A program made the position numbers and the translations under genes. Shown one piece after another: positions 22,660 to 33,951 of a DNA stretch of 64,000 nt. This DNA is from Homarus americanus (taxonomy: Eukaryota; Arthropoda; Malacostraca; Decapoda; Nephropidae): assembly GCF_018991925.1 (NCBI RefSeq), contig NW_024720711.1:6930365-6994364 (forward strand), read 5' to 3'. A model generated the notes under the pieces. The model was given only the letters and a program-made list of their open reading frames with translations. It ran no database searches and was not told the DNA's origin. The number at the start of each line of letters is the position of its first letter. Position 1 is the stretch's first letter.

Positions 22660-24730
22660 ATGCGCAAAGGCAGAACAATGAACATACCAAACAGAATACT
22701 CAGAACAAACAACAATAACCTTAAATGGATAAATAATTATTTAAAGAATATTATTGAACAAAGGAAGGCTATAGGTAGGAGAATAAATCGTGGTGAAGTT
22801 TACCTCCGCGATTATTATAAGGTATTGGCCGGTAGGGTTAAGACCGAGATAAGAAAAGCAAAGAGGAATAATGAACTGAAGGTAGCAAGGGAGGCGAAGT
22901 CAAACCCCAAGGGATTCTATCAAATGTATCAAACTAAAACACGAGAAAAGATTGGACCAATACAGTCAGATACAGGCGAGCTAACTGATAACTACGGAGA
23001 AATGAGCAATAATCTGAATAAATATTTTTCAACAGTTTTCGCCACCGAAAATTTAAACATGATACCAAAGGCGCCGACTCTATACTAGTATACAGAGATA
23101 GTGAAGAAAATAAATTAAGCGAGATAGTAGTGACTAGTAACGATGTTAGTAAGCAAATAGACAAACTAAAGCCAAATAAGTCACCAGGTCCCGATGAGAT
23201 ATTTGCCAGAGTATTAAAGGAATGTAAGGAAGAGCTTAGTATGCCCTTAGCAAAGTTTTTTAACATGTCCTTAAAAACGGGTGTAGGTACCAGAATCCTG
23301 GAGGATAGCGAATGTAATACCGATTTTCAAGAAGGGAGATAGATCATTATCCTCTAACTACCGTCCAATCAGTCTAACATCAATTGTAGGCAACTTATTG
23401 GAAGCAATCATTTCAAACTCTATTCGAAATCATCTGGAGAACCACAAGTTGATAGATGATTCCAAACATGGCTTCACAAGTGGGCGTTCATGTCTAACTA
23501 ATCTATTAACATTCTTTTCATCTGTTTTCGAATCAGTGGACGAGGGGCACAATTATGCTGTTGTATATCTCAACTTTAGCAAAGCCTTCGACAGAGTCCC
23601 CCACGAAAGACTAATAAGGAAAGTGGAGGCTCATGGCATTAAAGGAGATATTCTAAAATGGATTAGGGCGTGGTTACAGGACAGGAAACAGCGAGTGAGC
23701 ATTAACGGCACTAAATCCGATTGGAGCAACGTCACTAGTGGAGTTCCCCAGGGCTCAGTACTTGGACCATTATTATTTATTATATACATAAACGACATAG
23801 ATCTCGGCGTAGACAGCAACATAAGTAAACTTGCTGATGACACTAAAATAGGGCGTGTAATTAAATATGACGAGGACTCCGCAAAACTGCAGCAAGATCA
23901 AATTTTTCGAATGGTCTGAAAAATGGCAAATGAAATTCAATGTGGACAAATGTAAAGTACTCAGTATAGGAGATGTAAACAGGGAAACCAGATACCAAAT
24001 GAACAACGATGTTATTAAGAAATCCGACTGCGAGAAAGATTTAGGAGCAATGATAAGTAGGAATCTTTAGCCAAGTAAACAATGTGTATTTGCTCGAAAA
24101 CAAGGCTAATAAAGTACTTGGGTTCATACAAAGGAGTGTTAGTTACAAGACTAGTGAGGTCATCCTAAAACTATATCTTGCACTTGTGAGACCTCACTTG
24201 GATTACGCAGTTCAATTCTGGTCACCGTATTTCAGAATGGATAAAGGCAAGCATGAACTTAGCATGCTTCCCTGTTGGGCGCTGTAAACGCTTCTGCGCT
24301 TCGCCTTACACAATGATGTAGGGGGGTGCCCAATAATAATAATAATAATAATAAAAAAAAAGAATGACAAGACTTATCCCAGGCATTAGGAACCACGAGT
24401 ACAGAGGCAGGTTAAAGCATCTTAATTTGCACTCCCTCGAGAGACGTAGAGCGAGGGACGATATGATAGAGGTGTATAAATGGAAGTCAGGGCTAAACAA
24501 AGGGGACAGTACAAAGGTACTCAAACTATCCAACCAGGAGTGAACTCGTAACAATGGTGTAAAATTAGACAAATTTTGATTTAGGCGTGAAATAGGTAAA
24601 AATTGGTTTGGAAACAGAGTAGTGGACGAGTGGAACAAGTTACCAAACATCATCATTAACTCGAATACGCTGGATAGCTTCTAACATAGGTTGGATGGAT
24701 ATATGAGCGATAGGGGTTGGGTGTAGATGG
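22660..24730 (+). pseudogene. LINE ORF2 remnant: reverse transcriptase, multiply frameshifted
   Basis: Successive pieces of one ORF can be read in changing frames: linker 22660-23088, pre-RT with KPNKSPGPDEI 23130-23290, RT core to 23919, thumb region 23867-24070, and a C-terminal part with HLDYAVQFWSP before 24240. Further C-terminal residues resume after 24361. RT hallmarks visible are NYRPISLTS (from about 23355), FTSGRSCLTNLL, the motif A segment YLNFSKAFD, SGVPQGSVLGPLLF (about 23738-23779) and LADDTK (23830-23847). Breaks are near 23090, 23286, 23895 and 24070, the last including an in-frame TAG. Motif A has Asn (AAC, 23572-23574) where the family has the metal-binding Asp, while the ADD pair is intact. 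This copy cannot encode an active polymerase. Confidence 0.85.
24251..24361 (+). mobile_element. Short nested insertion with (AAT)n and A-rich tail inside the LINE
   Basis: The LINE coding sequence is interrupted after a segment encoding SPYFRMD and resumes at about 24361 with sequence encoding RMTRLIPGIRNHEYRG. The roughly 110 bp between does not continue the RT family pattern. It contains a GC-rich segment (GGGCGCTGTAAACGC, then GGGGGGTGCCC) and ends in (AAT)n followed by a run of A (24332-24361). Such a tail suggests the 3' end of a SINE or a heavily truncated non-LTR element. No clear flanking duplication is visible and some LINE sequence may be lost at the site. Confidence 0.45.
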
Positions 24731-24793
24731 GACTACCCAGTATGGGCCAATAGGCCCGCTGCAGTTTCCCCCATTCTTATGTTCTTATGTTCT

Positions 24794-25378
24794 AAACACA
24801 ACCACCAAGGGACTTTGTAAACACCACCATCAAGGGACTTTATAAACACAACCATCAGGGGACTTTGTAAACACCACCTTTGTAAACACCATCATCAAGG
24901 GACTTTGTACACCACACCTTTGTATACACCGCCATCAAGGGACTTTGTAAACACCATCATCAAGGGACTTTGTAAACACCATCATCAAGGGACTTTGTAA
25001 ACACCACCATCAAGGGACTTTGTAAACACCACCATCCAGGGACTTTGTAAACACCACCATCCAGGGACTTTGTAAACACCACCATCCAGGGACTTTGTCA
25101 TCCAGGGACTTTGTAAACATCCATCATCAAGGGACTTTGTAAACACCATCATCAAGGGACTTTGTAAACACCATCATCAAGGGACTTTGTAAACACCACC
25201 ATCCAGGGACTTTGTAAACACCACCATCCAGGGACTTTGTAAACACCACCATCCAGGGACTTTGTAAACACCACCATCCAGGGACTTTGTAAACACCACC
25301 ATCCAGGGACTTTGTAAACACCACCATCCAGGGACTTTGTAAACACCACCATCCAGGGACTTTGTAAACACCCCGTAT
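24794..25378 (+). repeat. 25-bp minisatellite array
   Basis: About 23 copies of a unit containing CACCACCATCAAGGGACTTT followed by GTAAA. The proximal copies vary (ACAACC, TCATCAAGG, missing bases near 24890 and 25095), while the distal seven or so (about 25195-25370) are identical with CATCCAGG. That gradient suggests recent homogenisation at the distal end. Minus-strand reading frames rich in WCLQSPWMVVFTKS derive from the array and are not genes. Confidence 0.95.
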
Positions 25379-25582
25379 AAAACACGTTGACACCTCATTA
25401 GTTTTTGTACCCCGCGTCCTACAACCATAACATGATACGCCATTTTATTTATTTTTGTCCTTCTCACACTGTTGTGTTTTGTAACTGAAAGTAGGTTTTT
25501 TGTCCGTAACTTTCCACATAATAAAATTAATAATGAAATTTTGTTTCTTGCAATTTATTTTTTGTGTTTCTATTGTAAAAGT

Positions 25583-25875
25583 CATTATACTCAAGGGGTT
25601 AAGTTATCGTACTCGTGGATTTATGTAATTGTACTCAAGGGGTTAAATCATTGTACTCGAAGGGTTTTGATTGTACCAGAGGAATTAACTTATCGTATCT
25701 AATGGGTTAAGTAATCGTTTTCAAGTGGTTGAGGCATCGTACTCAAGATGTTAGTCATCGTACTCAAGAGGTTCAATCATCGTAGTCAAGGCATTGTACT
25801 CAAGTCATCGTACTCAAGAGGCTAAATCATTGTACTCAAGAGGCTAAATCGTCGTACTCAAGTCATCGTACACAG
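25583..25875 (+). repeat. Degenerate 22-bp minisatellite (ATCGTACTCAAGGGGTTA type)
   Basis: About a dozen diverged copies built on ATCGTACTCAAGGGGTTA plus a short linker, often shortened to GTCATCGTACTCAAG. The unit differs by only a few bases from that of the array at 61826-62662, so the two are related. The array ends about 100 bp from the 3' splice-donor side of the cut-like exon. Confidence 0.85.
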
Positions 25876-25975
25876 GGGGATGAAAGAGAAAAATAAAACT
25901 ATGTAAACAAACCGTCCTGTTTCTAGGTGCCTGAGGTGACGGTAAAGAGTAAAGAGGAAGGAGCATGTTACTTAC

Positions 25976-26154
25976 TGTAGGTCCCGCTTGGTTTCCTCAA
26001 GGCTCGAGTGTTCCAGCTTAAACTCGAGGCGCTGGATGAGTCTGTTCTTCTGCTCGAGTTGTTCCTCCATGGCGTGCATCTGAGCGGCCGTCGCCTCCTT
26101 CACCCCCGACAGTGCCGCCTGCAGTCTCGAGATGTCTTCCACCAATTTGGACAC
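25976..26154 (-). CDS. Internal exon of a cut/CUX (CUX1/CASP-like) coiled-coil protein
   Basis: On the minus strand a pyrimidine-rich acceptor ending TTCCTCACAG (26155-26164) precedes an open 179-nt segment that ends at a consensus donor GTAAGT (25970-25975). The exon runs from phase 0 to phase 2 and encodes 59 complete codons. The peptide is charged and heptad-like, with LVEDISRLQAAL near its start, AMEEQLEQKN in the middle and an LEFKLE...LEETKRDL end. This matches, in order and spacing, the N-terminal coiled coil that I recall from vertebrate CUX1/CASP and insect cut (LVEDxxRLQAxL, EQQLxxKN, LExKL, EExKxxL). CUX proteins are cut-repeat homeodomain transcription factors; the CASP splice form shares this coiled coil and is a Golgi membrane protein. 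The exon alone cannot say which form is made. Neighbouring exons should lie at higher coordinates (5') and below 25976 (3'); I did not find them, so introns are long. The alternative is another long coiled-coil protein, which the residue pattern makes less likely. Confidence 0.75.
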
Positions 26155-26159
26155 CTGTG

Positions 26160-27630
26160 AGGAAGGGAAAAAACAAAGCACGGTTAGGAAATGAGGAATA
26201 ACAAACATGGCGTCTTTCTTTCTCTGTGACTTTTTCCTTACTCACAAAGATACATTGATAATTTATGTAGGAAATGTTTTGTTTTTTATGGACGGTTTTA
26301 TTAGTGTATATAAGTTGAAGTATCACCTGTATGTACAAGGTTTATTAATGTATTCAATTTGGATTTATTCATTTAGTTTATTTTATATTTTCACACCTCC
26401 ACCGTAGTGCCAGGTGACACAGATTAATTATAGTACACCTGTAGGTGATAGTTTATGCAGGTAGTTTATGTGAGGTGAAGAACCCAGAAACGATGTCACC
26501 AATTTAGACAGACGAGGACACACACACACACACAGACTGGACCTCCTCCTCCTGCACGCGAGTTGTAATAGAATGATGAAGAGATAGAAGGTGCTTCAAG
26601 ACCCGCCTCACGTAGACGATAATAACTGATATATCACCCAGATGGTAGAGTAAAAAAAGTGAAGATAATATAGAGTCAATGAGACGACGAGGAAGATTTA
26701 GAACCTAATAAAAAGCAATAAAATAAACATTCTCACAGGGACTCAGCAACATGGCCACCAAGCACTGCAAGAGCACTGAACCCAATCAGTCACTTGGCTG
26801 CCACACCACTTAATTACACCCTAACTAGTCTTCTGTAGCGGCACAGTACAGAACCCAGGACACTAAGCGTTAGAGCGCCCAACAAAAGGCAGCGACAGAC
26901 GCCACCATTACATCCTATATGGCTGTGATGAATCTCAGACTCTTATTCTACACAGTGTCATGGCCGAGCCCCTCACACTGAAGAATTAAAATGTCCTTCT
27001 ATTCTGTACTAAGTCAGCGAGCTGTAATGAATTGCCTGGGCTTTTGACCCAACTTTTTGTCGTCGGCTCAACATTAGGAGTTTTGTACGGCCGTCGGTAA
27101 CGCTGCTCTTAAATCCCTGCGTGTTCAAGAGTGTCCTCCGAAGCCCTGCGGTTACCTGTGGCTATATTAAGTGGCTCCCTCACCTTGCCATTGATGAAGC
27201 TGAAGAATTATTAACTTTACCTTTCCACTCTCCCTTCCTCCTCTCCCTTCTTCCTCCTCCTCTTGTTCTTCCTCTCTCGTCTTTTCCACTTCCCCCCTCT
27301 CCTTCCTTTTAATTTCCCCTTCTTTTCTACTTCCTCCTCTTTTCCCCATCTCCTCCTTCTAACTTCCCCCTCCCCCATTTCTTCTCTTCCTCCTCCTCCT
27401 CCAGTGGTTGGCAATACACACGAGTCACTTCATCATTAAGACAAAAGGCTTCATGTGTGTGATTGTGACAGTTATGAGTGGGGGGGGGAGGGAGGGAGGG
27501 GGCACATCTCTCCTCCCCCTTCCTCTTCCCCTTCACCTCCCCTTCACCTCACCAACAGGACTTAATACATCACACCTTTGATGTTTCGGTAGTATGAAGG
27601 TTGTTGTTTATTACTGCTGCTATTATTAAT

Positions 27631-27674
<44 letters not shown>

Positions 27675-28275
27675 TATCAGTAGTCAATTTTGCATATACG
27701 ATATTCTTTAATTTGACACAGTAGTATTATCATTTGTAATAGCATTGGTATTTCTAGAGTATAAATCTTAAGACAAACGAACCAAGAAATAGTCTGTCTG
27801 TACGAATATAACCCCCCCCCCACCCCCACACATACTCACAAAATGAACTCCACAAAATATGGTCACAATTATGTTCCCCTTAAATCGGTGTCTACATCGC
27901 ACTAGTGTCAAAGCGGACGATTTTACCGCAAGGAAAAACCTCACAAACTTGTACCTGATACGAGGTAATTAAGTGACGGTGGCGGGTGGCGGTGGCGGGT
28001 GGCGGTGGCAGGTGGCGGCAGTGGCGGCGGCAGGTGAACTATGAACCTAACAGGTACTGAATCCTCCAATCCTGTCCGCCGCCTCCGCCTCTTCTATCTC
28101 TTAAAGGATCAGATCAGTGCCAAGACGCCGGTCATTATTTATATTTCCTTTATGAAAAGCTTATCAATTTTATGCCCTACTGAAGGTGTTCATTAGGGTC
28201 CATTCTCCGTCAGGGGGGGCACTATACGGAGTCTCGTCCTCATGCCCAACGTACCCAGGGTCGGTAATTAAAAGA
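26160..28275. other. Probable intron, upstream side of the cut-like exon
   Basis: Mostly unique. Contains short CA at 26518-26533, a C/T tract 27225-27405, (ATC)15 at 27629-27673, and GGCGGTGGC repeats 27975-28035. 26930-27230 is balanced, unique sequence that looks more constrained than its surroundings. No further exon was recognised. Confidence 0.45.
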
Positions 28276-28276
28276 A

Positions 28277-28278
<2 letters not shown>

Positions 28279-28347
<69 letters not shown>
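28279..28347 (+). repeat. (CT)n microsatellite
   Basis: CT run with two TTT interruptions. The nearby GA run at 28647-28675 is complementary. Confidence 0.95.
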
Positions 28348-28348
<1 letters not shown>

Positions 28349-28638
28349 GGGCTCCTACCACCACCAGCAGGAGGAGGAGGAGGTCAGAAGCAATAAATGT
28401 GGCAGCCTTGAAGAAATTAACAGTCTATTCTTCAGCTGGCAGCCCACACATGGCAAATGTTGAAAGAGTTCAGGCAAGCGGAATGATACGAGGGAGGGAA
28501 AAAGAGGAGGAAGAGGGATTGGAGGGGGGAAGATAGAGGAGAAGGGGGGGAGGAGGACTATAGGGAAGGTGATTGAGGGTTAGTATTAGAGGAAGAGGAG
28601 ATGGTGGATGAGTGTAGAGAAGGTGGTAGGAGGGAATG

Positions 28639-28677
<39 letters not shown>

Positions 28678-28679
28678 AC

Positions 28680-30735
28680 ATAGGGCAGAGAGCTAAGTAG
28701 TATTGTCATTACCCGTGTGTGTGTACTGATCAACGTGTCATTGTGAAATAAGTTACCTTTTATGACAATGCTTATCCCTCACCCCTTACTCGTCACCCTT
28801 TACCCCTCACCCCTTACTCGTCACCCCTCACCCCTCCAGCGTCCCCCAAGGCAGGGTACAGGACCAGTATGAGGGCTCCCTGCGTAGATATACATTAATA
28901 AGCGTAGCGTGACGGGTCCTCGTAAGCGCTTGGCGAAACAGAGTCAGACGCGACACTAATTTAGACCTTAGGCGGCGGAGCTTTCATAAGGAACCTTCAC
29001 TCGTGCTTGTTGCTGTTTTATGAATGTTTTGTTAAGAGGATGAGTCTGAGGTCACAGGCTAGTTTCCGGTGGTTGTTGGCTCATCAGCTGTGTGTGTGTG
29101 TGTGTGTGTTAACCAGCAGTATGAGAAACATTGGTCTTAATTACTATAATAATATGTTGATCAGATGCGAGAGAACTACCATTTATACTCGATGGTCTAG
29201 CTAATGTATAACTGTGTCCATGTACTCGCTGCCACACTATTTACGAAACTTTATGAAGCTTCACCAAAACACGAGAGAGTTAACATAAAACAAGGGGGGG
29301 GGGGGAGGTTGTGTTAGTGTTTACAGATAGAGACACAGTGTAACTTGATGTTGTAATACACAGTCATCGTATACACTATCCAGAGCTAAATGTTTATATT
29401 GGTATGTAGAAACAAATGTCTGTGTCAGGAACGCGGCAGTTCTATGAATTTGTCCGTGATATATCAACAAGTGAACTGCTCGCGTATATTTCTGGTTTGT
29501 CGGAGTGGTCGCTGCCGCCGCTGCTCTCTCCATTGGTCACCGTTCGGGGAGAGCAAGTGTGTGTACATTGCCTTGTAATATCGGTATGTGATTAATGGGT
29601 GTATACGATGTAGTATTCATATATAAACACATCACGAGGGAGGGATGGGGGTAATGGAGTGTAGTATTTGGCCTCTGCCCCCCTCCCTCTGCCCTCCCCT
29701 CCCACCGCTCACAACACAACGCTCAGTACACAGGAAAACTTGTGGAATACTCACCGGTCTATTGTTAACTGTCTAACAGTAATTCACCTTGTTTAATCTG
29801 GTGTCGTTTAAAGCTTGTAGTCGCTTAATGGTAGGACGTTTAACTCCAATTTCACCAATATGTCAGACGGAGTGAGAATCGAATACTTATCGAGTGGAAT
29901 ATTCATCAGTGTACGGTCGGTGTAGCGGGGTCAGGGGATGTGTCTTAAAATACTTAATATATTCTCAATGAGCATGAAATAATGCTGTCCAACATCCACG
30001 CGAACGTCAACGCACAGCAGTACGTGAGAAACATATTATCTCACTTCCTATTATTGTAGCCATTCTCGACCTTGCCTTCTTCATCATTACGGTACATTTT
30101 CCTATGATTATTACGGGCATAATGACTCCTAATACACCGACGCTTAAGGGTAAAAATGGTCAGGTATTGGCTAGACCAATATGTGTCTGGTATATTGTGG
30201 GTAATGAGAGGTATCGGAACGGCAAGTGTATTTTCATCTATATTATTAGCGGCTGTGGACGTGATGCATGAGTTATACTTGGAGAAGGGTGTGACAGAGC
30301 CGCCACACACAAGTTCTGCTGTGTTATGTACGGTAGTTGGGGAGGGGGTGAGGAGCCGCGCCAGAATGACCCCTAAACACAGGTCTGGTGGAATTCACAT
30401 CCTGTACATCATACTTTAGATTCCACACGTTAATTACTTCTCTATATAACCATGGACGATATCCTTAAGAAACTCCCCAATAAACCTCATAAAGAACACA
30501 AGCCACGGGCACAAGCTAACCCCAGCTGTTGGCTTCAAAACTGGACACAACCCCGAGCTCCAGCTTTCCATATAAAATCAACTACGAAACGTTTAATTGT
30601 AGAAAGTATTTACAAAAACCAATATCCGTGTTATAGAGAGTTGCCTGACGGGACTAACGAATCGTGTGAACTGATAACTAGCGCTGTGCAGCTTCGCTCT
30701 CTCCACTCATCCGTTCTGTGCCCTATGTCTGCCTC
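28680..30735. other. Unique stretch, no supported gene
   Basis: Contains TCACCCCTTACTCG repeats 28775-28830, (GT)9 at 29091-29109 and a G12 run at 29296. A frame opening at an ATG in good context (30452, ACCATGG) stays open for about 95 non-repetitive codons before the TA microsatellite, but shows no recognisable family. Confidence 0.5.
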
Positions 30736-30871
<136 letters not shown>

Positions 30872-31216
30872 GGGGGGGGGCGACACAGAGGCGTCTATCA
30901 CTGTGTTTATTCTCAATAATGTAACAACATCCACGGCTCTCAGGAAATATTTATCCAGCGTGTAAATATAAGGCGCCGGCGAGGGTGATCCAACTGTTTT
31001 TATTTCCAACATTGAAAATGAGAAACACATGTATACCGTCTGTTGTTACCAGACTGATAAAAAAATGGTACAGTCACAATAAAGAACAGCAGTTCATAGT
31101 TGGATTATGTTATCTGATACACGGCGAAAATTACCATGCCACACACACACACACGTACTGTAAAAAGGAATTCCATTTACATAGATTGGACTTCAGTGAT
31201 CTTATACCCTACTGAG

Positions 31217-31375
31217 TACCTTTAATTAATGACTGAAGGTTCCTCGATCGTATTTAATGGGATTGAACACCTCTTATCATGTACTTAAGGCTCCACAATC
31301 ATATTTAATAGGACTGAGCACCTCTAATCAATGACTGAAGGGCTATACTCGATCGTATTTTTACCCCGTCAATTA
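31217..31375 (+). repeat. Degenerate tandem repeat, about 60-bp period
   Basis: Three related segments have AATGACTGAAGG or TGTACTTAAGG, then TCGATCGTATTTAA or ACAATCATATTTAA, then GGA(T/C)TGA(A/G)CACCTC. Confidence 0.6.
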
Positions 31376-32330
31376 AAATTCAATGCGTCGTTTGGTCACC
31401 GCGATAGACGGAGTTACGGAGGCAAGAGAATCGGACTCTGTATTACTGATGCTCTTTTGTTTTTCTCTCATCTTTTTTAATTGCTAGTTTTACTCAATGG
31501 CGATTTGTTTACATATGACTGTGCTGACGTTGGCTCTCTACTGCGTGACTTAACATCGATTTTTTTTCTCAAAGTTTAATGGCCAATTATTTTTCAATTC
31601 GTCGGAGAAATTTTTGTTTCTGAAAATTTAGATGCAAAAAAGTTGTCGATACTAAGAACTAGTGAACGGTGCTTAATAACCCTGGTAGTTGAAGCACCTA
31701 ATACAAAGACCCGGGTAGTTGAAGTACCATTAATGAGGAATGATTGGTATGGCAGAATAGTATTGACGTGGTGGTATAATTGACATGGTATTTTATTATT
31801 ATCACCCCAATCTCCCCCCACCTTCCTTGTCCTCCTCTTCCATCTTCTCCCCTTCCCCCTACTCCCCTTCCTGTCCTCCTCTCTTTTCAGTCCCCTCCTC
31901 CCATCCCATCCCCCCTCCTTCACCCCCCCTCACCCCTTGAAATAAAAGTCCCCATTAATAAAACAACAAACAAACAACAAAGACACCGCCCGCCACATCA
32001 CTTAATTTCCAGCTATTAGAATATACTGAGTCATTAAATTACAGTGACAACAATTTCTACGAAACAAGTAATATCATTTCCCCCCCCCTCTTACACGCAC
32101 ACACACACGCACACACGCACACACATAACTATATATATCTAGCTATTTACTATATACACAAACACACGCATATACACAAAGACACTCACATATACACTGT
32201 ATGTACACGTGTTGAAGTTGTATCAATATCTGCACATATTTTTTTTTTATCCAGCCGCTCCCACAAGCTTCAGTCCGACTAACAAATCGGCACTGCCGGA
32301 AATGCACCATCGGTTCCATTAATTAAAAGC
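31376..32330. other. Unique stretch with small repeats
   Basis: Two copies of a GGTAGTTGAAG(C/T)ACC motif (31683-31732) lie about 36 bp apart. A C/T tract is at 31810-31935 and CACACG microsatellite at 32095-32125. No gene is supported. Confidence 0.55.
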
Positions 32331-32337
32331 CGAACAG

Positions 32338-32385
32338 GGAATGGAATGGAATGGACCGGAATGGGCTGGAATGAACAGGAACGGT
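32338..32385 (+). repeat. Degenerate (GGAATG)n
   Basis: About eight units of GGAAT(G) with substitutions. Confidence 0.75.
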
Positions 32386-32728
32386 GTGTGAGCCGGGCGG
32401 TAAGGCTGTTATTTGTGGGTACCCAAGCGCGTTGCTGCCCCCCTCCCCTCCCCTCCCCAACCACCACCCCTTCCCCACCCACTCCATCCCTTCCTCCCCT
32501 TCCCCACACTCCCCAACACCTCGACCACACACACACACACTCCTTTCTCTTACTTAACCTCAAACTACCTTCCCTATACGGAATATACAGTCAGTAAGAG
32601 ATATATGACTTTATATGTAAGTATATTTCATGTGTGTGTATATATGTAGGTGATATATGGGGGATGTAGACACGTTATAATATTTCTGGATATTATAAAG
32701 GTATTCAATAAAAATATCTACCCCCCCT

Positions 32729-32730
<2 letters not shown>

Positions 32731-32783
<53 letters not shown>
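32731..32783 (+). repeat. (CA)n microsatellite
   Basis: About 25 units. Confidence 0.96.
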
Positions 32784-32787
<4 letters not shown>

Positions 32788-32924
32788 CACACACACACTA
32801 ACATGAAAAGTGCACACACATTTTTTTTTCTCTCACCAATAGTTCTGTAGTGATCAGGGAGGTGATGAAGGTCCAACACCCTTTGCCTTATATTGACCCT
32901 TAACACAGTCCACCCCACGACCCA

Positions 32925-33225
32925 AATTCCCTTCCTTTCCTTTCCCAATCAGGCGATTTCCTCTTCGTTTGATTATGATCCCTTCCCCTCCTCCCTTCCT
33001 ACTCCATTCCCTCATTCCTTACCCTTTCCCCTTTTTCCTTACCCATTTTCATTTTCCCTATACCTTTCTCCCTTCTCCTTCCTTCCTTCCCTACCCCTCT
33101 CCTCTCTTCCTTCCCTTCACCTTCCTTCTTACCCCTTTCCTACCTACCTACTTACCTCTCTCTTCCCATTCCCTCCACCTCATCTTTCTTATCCTTCTCA
33201 CCTCTCCCCCTCCTCCTCCCCCAAA
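32925..33225 (+). repeat. Polypyrimidine tract
   Basis: About 300 bp of C/T-rich DNA with CCTTCC motifs. Pro/Ser/Phe-rich frames are compositional. Confidence 0.85.
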
Positions 33226-33373
33226 CTTCTAAAAGCAGTTCTCGAAATCCTTCAGAGAGAAATATATTCCTGTAATCAAACTCTGAAATTACAAAAAAAA
33301 AAAAATCGAGTTTGGGTTTGAGCCTCGACACTCACCGCCTTTCCGCCCTCGATCAAAATTCCAAAGGGTTCTA

Positions 33374-33392
33374 TTATGCAAATGATTTACCA
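33374..33392 (+). promoter_or_regulatory. Octamer-type POU motif (ATGCAAAT)
   Basis: An exact ATGCAAAT (33376-33383) with following GATTTA in unique sequence. An 8-bp match occurs by chance about once per 33 kb on two strands, so this is only a candidate. Confidence 0.2.
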
Positions 33393-33574
33393 CGAAAGAG
33401 AACGTAAAGACACTTGATCTCTCTTGATTTTTTCCTCTTAATTGCTCCAGTTGAATGTCTTCTTTTCAAGGCTCACAAGAGATCGTTTTATTGAGAAAAA
33501 AACAAAAATAATCATCAGAACTCAGGCGTTGAGAAACAGACCTCGTTAACTCCTACGTCTATTCCCACTATTGC

Positions 33575-33655
33575 TAATGATACATACATACATACATATG
33601 CATACATACATACATACATATATACATACATGCTGTACATACATATATACATACG
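33575..33655 (+). repeat. (ACAT)n microsatellite
   Basis: Interrupted ACAT/TATA runs, followed by (ATC)n blocks separated by TTGTGTCAC at 33688-33772. Confidence 0.92.
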
Positions 33656-33951
33656 ACCGCTCTTAATAAATTCTAACCCTTTCCGTATCATCATCATCAT
33701 CATCATCATTGTGTCACATTATCATCATCATCATTGTGTCACATCATCATCATCATCACTGTGTCACATCTTCGTTATAGCAGCCGTCATTTGTTTTTGT
33801 TTTCGTTAACTCATTCGTGACTAGATTTCATTAATGATTTCCTGTCTTAAGTTTTCTTCAAGTTACAATTTATTCATATCGTTATTTTCTTCGTTTCCTC
33901 TCATCGTTTATCTAATTATTTTGTATTTTAATTATCTCACTATCCTCTGAC

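Larger units (their letters stand above)
22584..24793 (+). mobile_element. 5'-truncated, degenerate LINE (CR1/L2-like non-LTR retrotransposon)
   Basis: A reverse-transcriptase coding region spread over several frames is followed by a 3' end made of short direct repeats (TTCTTATG, 24774-24793) rather than poly(A), as in CR1/L2-type LINEs. The recognisable protein starts in the linker between endonuclease and RT, so the apurinic endonuclease half is missing; 5' truncation is the usual outcome of target-primed reverse transcription. Both ends abut the same tandem repeat: one unit lies at 22553-22583 and the large array starts at 24794. At the left the unit stops at TTTGTAAA and at the right it resumes at AAACACAACC, so any target-site duplication is only about 3 bp. 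The clade assignment comes from motif recognition, not from a phylogeny. Confidence 0.85.

Noticed and set aside
24774..24793. TTCTTATG repeats as an independent microsatellite
   Set aside because: They are better explained as the 3' terminus of the LINE, which ends this way in CR1/L2-like families.
24794..25378. Regularly spaced repeats as a CRISPR-like array
   Set aside because: Units are directly adjacent without unique spacers and the context is eukaryotic.
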